A stretch of DNA of 64,000 nucleotides, from contig VZSE01008362.1 in assembly GCA_013398275.1 (NCBI GenBank), positions 50,526 through 114,525 of the forward strand. The letters run 5' to 3'. How positions within the stretch are numbered: position 1 is the stretch's first letter; every line of letters starts with the position of its first letter. The notes below the pieces were generated by a model. That model made no database searches. It saw only the letters and a list, made by a program, of their open reading frames with translations, and had not been told where the DNA came from. Position numbers and translations under genes: made by a program. Source of the stretch: Promerops cafer (Eukaryota > Chordata > Aves > Passeriformes > Nectariniidae). This document shows, in pieces, positions 34,548-45,545 of this stretch.

Positions 34548-34900
34548 AATCCCAGAGTGGTTTGGGTAGGAAGGGTCCTTAAAGCTCATCTTATTCTAAC
34601 ACCCTGCCATGGCAGGGACACCTTCCACTGTCCCAGGCTGCTCCAGCCCCAGTGTCCAGCCTGGCCTTGGACACTGCCAGGGATCCAGGGGCAGCCCCAG
34701 CTGCTCTGGGCACCCTGTGCCAGGGCCTGCCCACCCTCACAGCCAGGAATTCCTTTTAAATTTCTCATTTCTAATCTAAATCTGCCCTCCTTCACCTTAA
34801 AGCCATTCCCCTTGTCCTGTCAGTGCATGGCTTTTTAAAAAGTCCCTCTCCAGCTCTTCCATAGGCACCTTTTGGACACTAAAAAGCTGCTACATGGTCT
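34548..34900 (-). mobile_element. CR1 LINE 3' fragment
   Basis: Shares the core cagccccagtgtccagcctg; the distal part is diverged. Confidence 0.88.
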
Positions 34901-35846
34901 CCTTACAGTGGATTTATTCAACACGTTGGCATTTCAGGGAGAGACGAGTTGAAAGCCCTGGTTGCTCAACGTGGCTGGTGATGTCACACGGGCCACCAGG
35001 GCCCTGGGAGGCATCACAGACATCTGGATTGCAGGTTGCATCATCACTGAATGAATCAGGCAGATAATGAGGCTGCTGCCTCTGGAAACCTTCTGTTTAC
35101 ACACAGCTATCTCGGTATCCAAGCAAACAGCAGCGACAGGAAAGGAAATTCAAGGGAAAAAAAAAAAAACCAAACCCTAATAACTTCTGGGTGCTATTTC
35201 TGGTCCTGCCACCAGCTCGCTCTGTGACCTTGAACAGGATGCTTCCCTTTCCCCATGCCTCAATTTTCCCACTCCTAAAAAAGCCACAAGCAGTCCCTAG
35301 GCAAGGTGTTTTTCATGGTCTCTGAGGGCTGTCAGAGCCTGAATGCCTTTCAGAAAGACACGGAGTAACAGCACAAGCCTTGAGGGCTGATAAAAACTCA
35401 GGTTGCCACCGTTTCTCTCATAGGGCACCACGTAAACGGCCCTGCCTTTGTTAATCTCTCCTGCCTAAAGCAGCTCCAAACCGCTGGGAAAACAGAGATA
35501 AGAGGAGCATTTCAAAATGTTTTCTATGCTCAAATCTGCAGGGGGAGTTGGGGGAAAGGAGGGGGCAGCAGGGGGAGATCACAGGGAGACTCCTTCAGGT
35601 GCTGAGGAGGGGATGGAGCAGCATCCCCTGCACTCCGAAAGGGCCTGGGGAAGGAGGGGGCCGGTGGCAGAGCTGGCCCTGGGTGCTCTCTCATCCAGGA
35701 GATGCCACAGAATGCTTGAACAGAAGCCATCAGATCCAGAGCCCTCAAACGAGGGAGGAGTTCTGGTGATCTGAGCCAGAGCAGGGCTCGGGGAATGTTT
35801 ATTTGATGTGTCCGTGGTGATGTGGTGCTCGCCCCGCAGCCCGTGG

Positions 35847-35848
<2 letters not shown>

Positions 35849-35917
<69 letters not shown>
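35849..35917. repeat. (CAG)23 trinucleotide repeat
   Basis: Twenty-three uninterrupted CAG triplets on the plus strand, so CTG in the sense of RFX2 transcription. It lies in the long 5' intron of RFX2. The plus-strand polyglutamine frame through it (35822-36082) has no recognisable protein context. Confidence 0.97.
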
Positions 35918-35925
<8 letters not shown>

Positions 35926-36224
35926 CCAGGCAGCTCCAAACCCCACATCCAAGGGGAATGAAGTCCCTGCCCTCCTCAGCCCCGGGGCTGCTCCTGCTGC
36001 AATTGTGGGCACGCTACTTTTTGGTTTTATTCCACACATCACCACGGGATGTGGACAGAACTCCCTCTCCACCTTATTTTGACTTTTTAAGAGCAGGTCA
36101 CATAAATCAGAGGTGAGACTGGCACAGCCTTGCTTCTCATGGGGGTATTTAGGTCTTGTATTTACATCTCTTTATTTCCTTAAGGTGAAAATGTAGAAAC
36201 TACCCTAGAGCAGCAGCCAGCTCA

Positions 36225-36450
36225 GAAAATCATGGAATATGGAATGTTTTGGATGGGAAGGGCTTTTAAAGCTCATCCTATTCCACCCCTGCCATGGCAG
36301 GGACACCTTCCACTGTCCCAGGCTGCTCCAAGCCCCAGTGTCCAGCCTGGCCTTGGGCACTGCCAGGGATCCAGGGGCAGCCCCAGCTGCTCTGGGCACC
36401 CTGTGCCAGGGCCTGCCCACCCTGCCAGGCAGGAATTTCCTCTCTACAGA
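36225..36450 (-). mobile_element. CR1 LINE 3' fragment
   Basis: Core ccatggcagggacaccttcc through gggcctgcccaccctgccag. Confidence 0.88.
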
Positions 36451-36987
36451 ATCATACATTTCTATTAGTGCTGCTTTCAAAACATTAAAATTGTTGCTGT
36501 TCCAGTGAATCACTGGCTCATTTGAAGACAAAACAGATCATGAACTATTTTATTTAATTTGCTTTTCAAAGCTTACTTGGTTGGCCATCCTTTGATCTTA
36601 TTTAAACTTTTCAAATTCCTTTATTACATCCTTTTATTTCTGGCAGGACTTCTGAAATCGAATATAATACTGGGATATAAATGAGGGAAAGGAAAATATC
36701 CTCAGTGAGTTCTTTGTTAGTTTTAAGAACAATCAATTATTTGACCTCTGGGATAAAGTTTTTTTTATAGCTACTTATATTTAAGCTTCCCAGTAAACCT
36801 TGGTGGGTGTTATTATCTCCATGGGTCAGAAATCCACTGCCCCTGTCCTTGCCATTCATAAATGGGCTTAACAGCTTCTTCTCAAAGGGGATTTAAATGT
36901 GGGGCATAAAAATCCAACAGAAAAATGACTGCCTAGAGGTACAGGAAATGTTAAATCAGATTTTCGATGCCTGAAGGATGTATTTAT

Positions 36988-37070
36988 AGAATCATTTCAG
37001 TTGGAAAAGACCTTTAAGATCATTAAGTCCAACCATCATCACTGCCAAGTCCACCACAAAACTCCACAGC
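36988..37070 (-). mobile_element. CR1 3'-end remnant
   Basis: agaatcatttcagttggaaa followed by aagtccaaccatcatc; an older subfamily. Confidence 0.65.
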
Positions 37071-38991
37071 TTTTATTTCAAATTAAGAAATCAATTTTAT
37101 TTCAAATTAAGACCTAAAGGTGGGAAAAGGTTATTTTTCCAGGTGAAGCTGCTCTGATGAGGCTTTTTATTTCAGGTGTTCTTTGAGCAGGGAGCAAATG
37201 CCCACAGCCTTGGCTCTCCAGGTAAAGCCAGGCATCCTGAATTTCTAATCCTCACCTGTGCAGGTTGTCAGACACTCCCCGTTGTGAGAATTGAAAACAA
37301 ATCTGCAGCTAAAATCTCCACGGACATGGGAGAGAGACAAGCTCAGCTACAGCAAGATTTGTCTTTATTGGACTTGATTTTAGAGGTCTTTTCCAACCAA
37401 TTTAAAAATTCCATGGCAGAGCTAAAAGCAGAATGCATGCACCAGAACTGCAGGAAACCTGGAGGTGGATGGGATTGCCCATGGCATTTTATACAGGAAA
37501 ATTCACCTTAAATTAATACAGCAAATAACCTTTGTTCATCTCTAATATTATCAGGAACTAATGAGGTTTAGTGCAGCTGGCACAGTTTGTGCTCCACGTT
37601 TTCCTTTTGCTGGATGGATCTCAGGATGACCAGGGGGGTGAATTACCCAGGGGATCTCATCCAACCCCATTTCCATCTGCAAATCCATGATACAGCTACA
37701 AATTTTTAATAAAAAAATCTCCTGATATCTGTTATTTTACTGAAAATAATGAGTAGGCTGCAGCTTAACTAAAAAAAAAAATTAAACTATTTCTCATTCA
37801 CAACGCTGACCTGCAAGGGTCAAAATTGAAATCCACATTTTTCGTTGTTTTTTGGTTGATTTTGTGCTTTTTTGGCATGCTTTGAAGGGAAAGCTTACAT
37901 TTAAAAATAATTATTTGGTTATTGGAACTTTTATTCAGGTTTAGTTGGCTTGGGGCTTAGATAAATGGGAAAACCAGAACAGCAATAACAGAATGAAGGA
38001 GAAATAAAAATGCTATTTAACCATCATGTTCTAGATGGGCTCTAAATGGTATTTTTACTCCTGACTGCAAAAAAAGGAACCAGGGAATTTACATTTAATG
38101 GTTCACTACTGAGAATTCTCAACACTCTCCAAACAGACTGAAAATAATAGAAGTAATGCAAGGAATGGCTGATTTTGATTATTTTCTAGCAGATGCAAGT
38201 ATCCATCTACTACATCCACCACACTCTAGGCCGCAGTTATTTTACTAAAGAAAACTTTCTTAAATATTTTCCATTTCATTGAATATTTCTGGCTCAGTCT
38301 CGGTGTAATAACTTGCCCTGGAAAGGCATTGGTTGTGCTTGCAGCAGGGCACAGAAAGGAAGTGTTTCATTCTTTGGAAGAAGGAACTGGTTTATTTGAT
38401 GTGAATGAAAATGGATGGAGTGACTTCTCCCTCCTCTGAGGCAAATATTTGTGTTAAACCCAGCCTGGCTCACACACATCCTTCATCCCTGCTGCTCTCC
38501 AAAGCATGAGACCTCTAAGGAATCAGGCGTTCCCCTGAAATTCCAATCAGGAAAACACTAATTTAATTTTTTCCATTGCCCAAAAAAGCTCCCAAGGTGG
38601 AGGAGCACAGGAGCAGGACATGGCTCCCAACCAAGACCACGGGGTGCCCCCATCTCTGCATCCTCTTTGGAAAAACATGATTCCAGCTCCCTCAGATGGG
38701 ACATCAAAAGAAACTCTTTGCTTCTGCTGGCTGAGCCTGCTCTGCCCAGTGCTCCCATTTAGGAATTCTCCTTTCCTCAGACCACGCAGGGATTCTGGGA
38801 GAACAAAGCTCCCACCGGGGCTGTGAGCAGTGGGTGCAGCCCTCAGCACCTGCACTCAGCCCCTGTGGGTGGTGTCTGCACTGCTGGCATCCCCTGGGCT
38901 CGGGAGAGCAACTGCAACAGCAATTCCTGCTCTGGAAGGCCTGGGAGATGAGCCCTGCTGCTCTGGCTGTGAGAGGGAGCCAGGAAATCTC

Positions 38992-39275
38992 ACAGAATCC
39001 TGGGATGGTTTGGGTTGGAGGGACCTCAAAGCCCACCCAGTGCCACCCCTGCCATGGCAGGGACACCTTCCCCTGTCCCAGGCTGCTCCAAGCCCCAATG
39101 TCCAGCCTGGCCTTGGGCACTGCCAGGGATCCAGGGGCAGCCCCAGCTGCTCTGGGCACCCTGTGCCAGGGCCTGCCCACCCTGCCAGGGAACAATTCCT
39201 GCCCAATATCCCACCCAGCCCTGCCCTCTGGCAGTGGGAGCCATTCCCTGGGTCCTGTCCCTCCAGTTCCCAGTG
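38992..39275 (-). mobile_element. CR1 LINE 3' fragment
   Basis: Very similar to the 30.15-kb copy over about 250 bp. Confidence 0.9.
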
Positions 39276-40442
39276 AAGAGCCCCTCTCAGTTTCCTTGCC
39301 AGCCCCTTCAGATCCTGGAAGATTTGGGAGCAGGTTAAGATGAGACAGAGCCTTGGCTCATCCAGACCTTGACCTCAGCACCAGAACTCCCCATCCCACG
39401 TCGAGGTGACACCGAGCCACCCCACAGAGCCTGGGACAGGGCAGGACAGGGCCACAGCAGCACCAGCCCTGGGGTCCTGCCCCATGCCAAGGGTGGAGCC
39501 CCATCCACCTGTCACAGCCAGCCCCTCCTCGCCCAGCAGGGCACGGGGACAGCTTTGGGCCATCTCTGACTGAGAGGACACGTCCCTGTCCCCTCCCAGG
39601 CTGGCACCTGAACAGCTCACCCACAGTGTCCTGACCTTTCCCCTTCCCACGGGTCCTGTTCAGTGCAGGGGAATGGAAGTGGGAAGCAAACACGCCAAGG
39701 AACTTGAAGCTTTCTGAAGAGACTACTCATTACACTGCTTCAACGTTTTATAAACAAGAGAAGGCACCAGACCCTGCCACTGATTAGGTTAAATTAATTT
39801 AAAACAGAAGCAAACACTGCTTGTCTACAAGCTCCAGTTACCTGGAAACACAGATAAACCCAAAACACACTTTTCAAGGGCAGCAGGCACTATTGCTGGG
39901 GTTGGGGTTTTTTTTTTTTCAGAAACCTGGTCCTCATGGAAAAATACAAATTTGGAAATGGCTTTTATTAGCAAGTTAATAATATACTGAAATACAAATA
40001 TACAGTCAGTCTTTAATTAGATTTCACAGAATTAAGTCAAGTAATATATATACACACAAAACTGTTGTGTAACAGCCGTTCACTAATCTCTGCTGTTTCT
40101 TTAAAAGTAACTTTGAGGACAGAAAAGAGTCAGGAATGGATCTGTGCTGGCCCTGTAATTTGGAGTTTCCTTAAGAAACTTGAAGAGTTTCCTTAAGATG
40201 AAAGTGAAGAGTAGAAGCCACAATAGTTTAGGGGTCACTGGCAAAATCCAAATCCCACGTGCAGGAGTCTCAGACGTGAACAGGGGCAAAGTATTGTTGG
40301 GAACATCCTTCCCATACAAAAACCTGTCCTGTTTTCTTTTGGGTTAATAACCTGAACACTCTCCACACACCAAAAGCCAGGATTGGATTCCTTCAGGTCT
40401 GAAAGTCTCCCTGTTCCTGCCCTGCTGCTCCTCAGGACACAA

Positions 40443-40700
40443 CAGAGAATCCTGGAATATCCTGAGTGGGAAGGGCCCCTCAGGGATCATCAGCCCAGCC
40501 CTGGCCCTGCACAGACACCCCAACAAGCCCACCCTGAGCACCCCTGGCAGCGCTGTCCAAACGCTCCTGGAGCTCTGGCAGCCTCGGGGCCGGGACCATT
40601 CCCTGGGGAGCCTGGGCAGTGCCAGCACCCTCGGGGGGAAGAACCTTTCCCTGAGCTCCATGCCAAGCCCTGGCACAGCTCCAGCCCTTCCTGGGGTTCT
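40443..40700 (-). mobile_element. CR1 LINE 3' fragment (second subfamily)
   Basis: Starts agaatcctggaatatcctga; identical over about 190 bp to the copies at 15.4 and 56.9 kb. Confidence 0.85.
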
Positions 40701-41127
40701 CACAGACTCACCTGCACCACTCACAGCTGTTTATTGGTAAGAAAAGTCCAAGAGATTCCAGATTTTTAGTGCAGCACAACCCTGCCAACAAGTGAAACTC
40801 CTTATTTCTTTCCTGTGCACCACCTAAACCTTGACTTCAGAAAAGTTTTGCTGCAATGATGGCAAATGTTAGCTAAGAAACAACATCTGGGTATCTGCTG
40901 AGCAGTGAGGACACTTTCACATCTGGAAGGAGGAATGAAAAGTCACACACAAGCTCTCCATGTCCAGGCTGTAACAAACACATTGGTGCTACCTGGTGAA
41001 AACAAGCACAGGTTCTGGACTTGAATTAATTGTTCCCCATATTTTTAATATGTGCACTGTAGGGGTTTCCCAGGACTGTGATCCAATGGGGGAAATACAA
41101 TTTCTGAAAGCAGAAATATTCTGAAGT

Positions 41128-41405
41128 AGAATCCTGGAATGTTTTGGGTTGGAAGGATCTTAAAGCTCATCCAGTGCCACCCCTGCCATGGCAGGGACAC
41201 CTCCCACTGTCCCAGGCTGCTCCAAGCCCCCTCCAGCTTGGCCTTGGACACTGCCAGGGATCCAGGGGCAGCCCCAGCTGCTCTGGGAATTCCATCCCAG
41301 ACCCTCCCCACCCTCCCAGGGAACAATTCCTGCCCAAAATCCCATCCAGCCCTGCCCTCTGGCAGTGGGAGCCATTCCCTGTGTCCTGTCCCTCCATCCC
41401 TTGTG
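41128..41405 (-). mobile_element. CR1 LINE 3' fragment
   Basis: agaatcctggaatgttttgg then the common core, with small deletions in the ccccctccagcttggcc part. Confidence 0.88.
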
Positions 41406-41836
41406 AGAAAACATCATCTCCAGGAAAAACCTGGCACAAAAGCATTTCAAAGGTTCCTTTCCAGGACACATCTAAAAGTTTCCATCATAGCCAAACCAGA
41501 GTCTCTGGTTCCTTGTCCCCTGCAGTCAGTGCCTGCTCCCAGGACAATCCCAGGTACCTGGGCACAGCTAATCCTCCTCTGGCTGAATTGGGCTCATTTT
41601 GGAACAAGGAGCTGCAAAACTTGCTGCTGCTTTTTATAGCTTGTCCTATGGCTTTTATAGCTTGTCTGACGTCAGAGAACTACAGAATGTGTCACTTATT
41701 TGAAATTCATCCCACGAGGTCAGTTTAACTCACACCTGTAGTTCACCAGCCCTCATGTTTTACTGGCTTAGACTGGACAGCCCTTCACTGGCTCTAAGAC
41801 CAAGCAGCCTTCTGAGGAGTTCAGTGGGAAGCAGGA

Positions 41837-42622
41837 GGATTGCTGCAGTATTGCATGGGGATTGGCTGCACTGTTCCAGGGGGGTTGGCTGCACTGTTCC
41901 AGGGGGGTTGGCTGCACTGTTCCAGGGGGGTTGGCTGCACTGTTCCAGGGGGGTTGGCTGCACTGTTCCAGGGGGGTTGGCTGCACTGTTCCAGGGGGGT
42001 TGGCTGCACTGTTCCAGGGGGGTTGGCTGCACTGTTCCAGGGGGGTTGGCTGCACTGTTCCAGGGGGGTTGGCTGCACTGTTCCAGGGGGGTTGGCTGCA
42101 CTGTTCCAGGGGGGTTGGCTGCACTGTTCCAGGGGGGTTGGCTGCACTGTTCCAGGGGGGTTGGCTGCACTGTTCCATGGAGAATTGCTGCACTGTTCCA
42201 GGGTGATTTGCTGCAGTGTTCCAGGGGGATTTGCTGCACTGTTCCATGGGGAATTGCTGCAGTGTTCCAGGGGGATTTGCTGCACTGTTCCATGGGGAAT
42301 TGCTGCACTGTTCCAGGGGGATTGGCTGCACTGTTCCAGGGGGATTGGCTGCACTGTTCCATGGGGAATTGCTGCACTGTTTCAGGGGGATTGGCTGCAC
42401 TGTTCCATGGGGATTGGCTGCACTGTTCCATGGGGAATTGCTGCAGTGTTCCAGGGGGAATTGCTGCAGTGTTCCATGGGGAATTGCTGCAGTGTTCCAG
42501 GGGGAATTGCTGCACTGTTCCAGGGGGATTGGCTGCACTGTTCCATGGGGAATTGCTGCACTGTTCCAGGGGATTGGCTGCACTGTTCCAGGGGGAATTG
42601 CTGCACTGTTCCAGGGGGATGT
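41837..42622. repeat. 23-bp minisatellite
   Basis: About 34 units of 23 bp (core ggctgcactgttccagg). Roughly the first 13 after 41881 are perfect copies; the rest are variants with gaattgctgc and catgggg. All three plus frames stay open, giving long repetitive artefactual frames. Confidence 0.95.
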
Positions 42623-42898
42623 GGGGCAGCAGCAGCAGCTGTTTCCAGCCAGCACAGCAGGACCTGCTGCCAGCACAGCCCTGGGTGTTGCTATTTATTT
42701 ACACAGCAGCACTCACGAGCATTGTGGTGCCTCACAAAGCGAAGCAGAAGAAGCAACAAACACAAACTGGGGCTGATGGGAGAAGAGATGACTTTGTCTC
42801 AGATCTTACAGCACCCACGGGGTCAGGGCTCTGGATGTCCAGGAGATCCCACCATGGGGGGAACCGTGGCATGAACGGGGGGGGTTTGTACTCTGTGA

Positions 42899-42957
42899 GG
42901 CAGAAGAGGAGGAGGAAAAGGAGGAAGAAGACAAGGAAGAGCAGGAGGAGGAGGCTC
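42899..42957. repeat. Purine-rich (GA/GGA) tract
   Basis: Nearly pure A/G stretch of gaggaggaaaagga type immediately after the 23-bp minisatellite region. Confidence 0.8.
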
Positions 42958-43059
42958 CATGTTGTCCCAGCTCAGCACAACACAGGCAGCACTGCCCTGA
43001 CCAGGAACTGGTGTTACTGGGGAGCAACCACCACGAGAATCTGAGCTCTGCTCCTGCAC

Positions 43060-43385
43060 TCCACAGAAAATGGAGTCAGGGAGAAGAGGCCTGGAGAAGG
43101 ACTTTGGACAAGGGCCTGGAGGGACAGGACACAGGGAATGGCTTCAGACTGCCAGAGGGCAGGGTTAGATGGGATATTGGGAAGGAGTTCTTCCCTGGGA
43201 GGGTGGTGAGGGGCTGGGATGGAATTCCCAGAGGAGCTGTGGCTGCCCCTGGATCCCTGGCAGTGTCCAAGCACAGGGGTTGGAGCAGCCTGGGACAGGG
43301 GAAGGTGTCCCTGCCATGGCAGGGGGTGGCACTGGATGGGCTTTGAGGACCTTTCCAGCCCGAACCATCCCATGATTCTGTGATC
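43060..43385 (+). mobile_element. CR1 LINE 3' fragment
   Basis: The only long plus-strand CR1 in the right half; ends ccgaaccatcccatgattct. Confidence 0.88.
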
Positions 43386-44056
43386 TCCAGCCACTCCTCA
43401 GTCACACGGGGTGGCCCAAAATTAAGCTCCCAGCAACTCTCCAGCCACTCCACTGCTGTGTCCAGTGCACATTTCAGCAAGTGCAGGACATCAGCAGTTG
43501 CTTCCCCACCACTGCCCTGCTCCAGCGAGGAGGGGGAGGAGCTGAGGATTTTTCTGTGGGAATTTCAGGTTCATAAAGCTGCTGGTGACTGGCACAGATT
43601 CCAGGACTAAACAAGACCCCAAATAGAAGATAGAAACTATCTAGAGACAGGCAATTCTCCCTGGAAAGGCAAAGAGAAGGCTGCTGTAGGTGTCCCAGAA
43701 ATGCAGTTTGGGAACATGGATTTGAATATTCTGCGCTTGGAGAACGGCACTGGTGGATGTTTGGTGAGGACAGCAGTAAGACAAACTGTATCCTACAGGA
43801 ACGGGAGGAGATAAAGGCTTCCAACAGCTCCACACTGCTCCAACTGCTCCCACTGTCCCAAAGAAAGAGAACTGACTGCTACAGGACTGGAATTAACCGA
43901 GCGAGATCGTTTACCCAGGCAATAAATTCCTGTGGGCAGCGCTTTTGGCCTGGAGAACGAGTGGGTGGCTCTGTGACAGGCAGCTCACCCCAGTGACCTT
44001 TCTGTCCCTGCTCTGGCTGGACAGGGGCTCTGATGACCCCAAACCTCACCTCATCC

Positions 44057-44121
44057 NNNNNNNNNCTCATCCCACCATCCCCAAACCCCGAACCCCGAAC
44101 CCCAAACCCCAAACCCCACCC
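44057..44121. repeat. Assembly gap and CCCCAAA/CCCCGAA heptamer repeat
   Basis: Nine Ns (44057-44065) are followed by ccatccccaaaccccgaacccc-type heptamers. On the minus strand this is a run of GGGG blocks separated by TTT or TTC, a G-quadruplex-capable sequence. It sits about 160 bp from the CpG-rich block with X-boxes. Confidence 0.8.
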
Positions 44122-44400
44122 CATCCCACCATCCCCACCGCGGGCTGGGTCAGTCCAGAGGCTCCTGATGGCTCAGGACGAGTGGGGAAGATTTAAACCC
44201 TTTTGAACCATGAACTGGTGGGGGAGGGAGGGAAATATCTTCGCTGCTAATTCTGAGACCCCTCTGAGGCGTTTTGGGGACCCCAGGTGGAGCAGCCAAA
44301 GCTCGGGGCGGGCGAGGAAGAGGCCGGGGCGGGCGAGGAAGAGGCCGCGGGTGGCCGGGAGGATGCGGGGGGAGGCTGCGATGTTTGGGGAGCAACAGCG

Positions 44401-44415
44401 GTTGCCAGGGGTGAC
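44401..44415 (+). promoter_or_regulatory. X-box-like motif with 3-bp spacer
   Basis: GTTGCC, AGG, GGTGAC: one perfect half-site and a second half with one mismatch to RGYAAC. It is preceded by AGCAACAGCG, so GCAAC and GTTGC half-sites cluster within 25 bp. Confidence 0.4.
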
Positions 44416-44428
44416 GCGGTCTCCTCCC

Positions 44429-44441
44429 GTTGCCGGGCGAC
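44429..44441 (+). promoter_or_regulatory. X-box-like motif
   Basis: GTTGCCGGGCGAC: perfect left half-site, right half GCGAC instead of GCAAC, lying 14 bp after the previous motif in the same CpG-rich block. Confidence 0.4.
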
Positions 44442-44554
44442 GCGGGGAGCGTTTCCCAAAGCAAACATCCCCATCCCCATCCCGCTCCCGCCTCACCAAG
44501 ATGCCAGCGGGTATTTTCAGGAGCCCGGGGAAGGCAGGACGGACAAATAACGCC

Positions 44555-44568
44555 TTTGCCATGGTAAC
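44555..44568 (-). promoter_or_regulatory. X-box (RFX binding site), near-palindromic
   Basis: Minus strand GTTACCATGGCAAA matches the RFX consensus GTTRCCATGGYAAC in 13 of 14 positions. Both half-sites abut without spacer around CCATGG. It is a candidate autoregulatory site. Confidence 0.6.
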
Positions 44569-45499
44569 TGCGAGGGGGGGCCCCGCGGGCGCCGCCGCGG
44601 CTTTGTTTTGGTTTGGTTGGATTTTATTGAATTGTTATTTCAGAATAAACGGATTAGCGGGTTGGGGGAGAGCTCGTCAAAGCAGATGCTCAGGAGAGAA
44701 ATCTCTCTGTTCGCTTGGGGTTTTTTTAAAAATAATATTAAGGAATTAGGCTACTTTGGAGCTGGGGGTAAACTGTTCTTGGGGTTTCTGCACCAGAGCC
44801 ACCCCCAAACACACACAAGTCCCTCAGCAAGTTCTCTTTCAACTTATTTCTATTTTTCCCCCCACCTATTTGTAGATCCCTCCAAGTTTTCCAGCAGAAT
44901 TTAGATCCCTTTCAATCAGGGTTTAGCTTACTTAAAACAGGTTTGCCTGTCTTGGTGGTGGCTGTGAATCCAGGCAAAGGCAGCCTGGCTGGGAAATGAG
45001 CTTTTGGCAGAGGGGGTGCGTGGTTTTGGAGTGTCCTCAGATTTGATGAAGGGGAGAAATTAATCAAAAGGATGTTTTCTTCTAGTGTCATGAGCATGGA
45101 AAGCTAATTTAAACTCTCCACATCGATTTTTTTTTACATTAGAATTTGAGGCAATTAATCATAAGCAAAAACGTAGAGACGCTCGGAGGATTTTAAGGGA
45201 GAGCTTGCTCTGGGGAAATAAAGAATAGAGAAAGGCTTTTGTTGGGCTGGTGGAAACATCATTGTCCTGGGTGCCATGGTCTGATCTAGAATATAAAAGT
45301 TCTGCTGTGCTTGCTGGTCACCAGTGAGGCCACAGAGTCACCAGGGCCAGGATTTGTCTCTCCAGCTTTTCAGTCTAAGCTCAGGCAGTGGCACCACCTC
45401 AGTTCTCCTTGGCAGTGATCAGTAAAAGCTCCTGGCTGGTGATTTCCAGGTGTGGGTGCTTCCAGTGCTTCCTTTGGTGTCTCTCCAGGTGTTTTGCCA

Positions 45500-45545
45500 C
45501 TGATCACAGAATCACTAAGTTTGGAAAAGGCCTCCAGGATAAAGC
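45500..45545 (-). mobile_element. CR1 3'-end remnant
   Basis: gatcacagaatcactaagtt then tggaaaaggcctcc. Confidence 0.5.

Larger units (their letters stand above)
44280..44625 (-). promoter_or_regulatory. RFX2: CpG-rich block, candidate internal RFX2 promoter
   Basis: Dense CG dinucleotides, GGGCGGGC boxes at about 44305-44340, and several X-box-like motifs. On the minus strand an excellent splice donor CTTG|GTGAGG lies at 44496, so a noncoding first exon could end at 44497 and splice to the acceptor at 31214/31211. No TATA box was seen. A promoter for a plus-strand transcript is also possible. Confidence 0.5.

Noticed and set aside
35822..36082. Polyglutamine frame over the CAG repeat.
   Set aside because: No conserved sequence on either side and the region is intronic to RFX2; just a triplet repeat.
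41755..43044. Plus-strand frame of 429 codons and minus-strand frames rich in PWNSAA repeats.
   Set aside because: Produced by the 23-bp minisatellite; three plus frames are equally open.
44497..44562. Minus-strand ATG frame of 22 codons ending at a good donor, a possible alternative N-terminus.
   Set aside because: Joining it to the acceptor at 31214 or 31211 leaves it out of frame with the RFX2 start, so it cannot be an in-frame N-terminal extension; kept only as a possible upstream frame.
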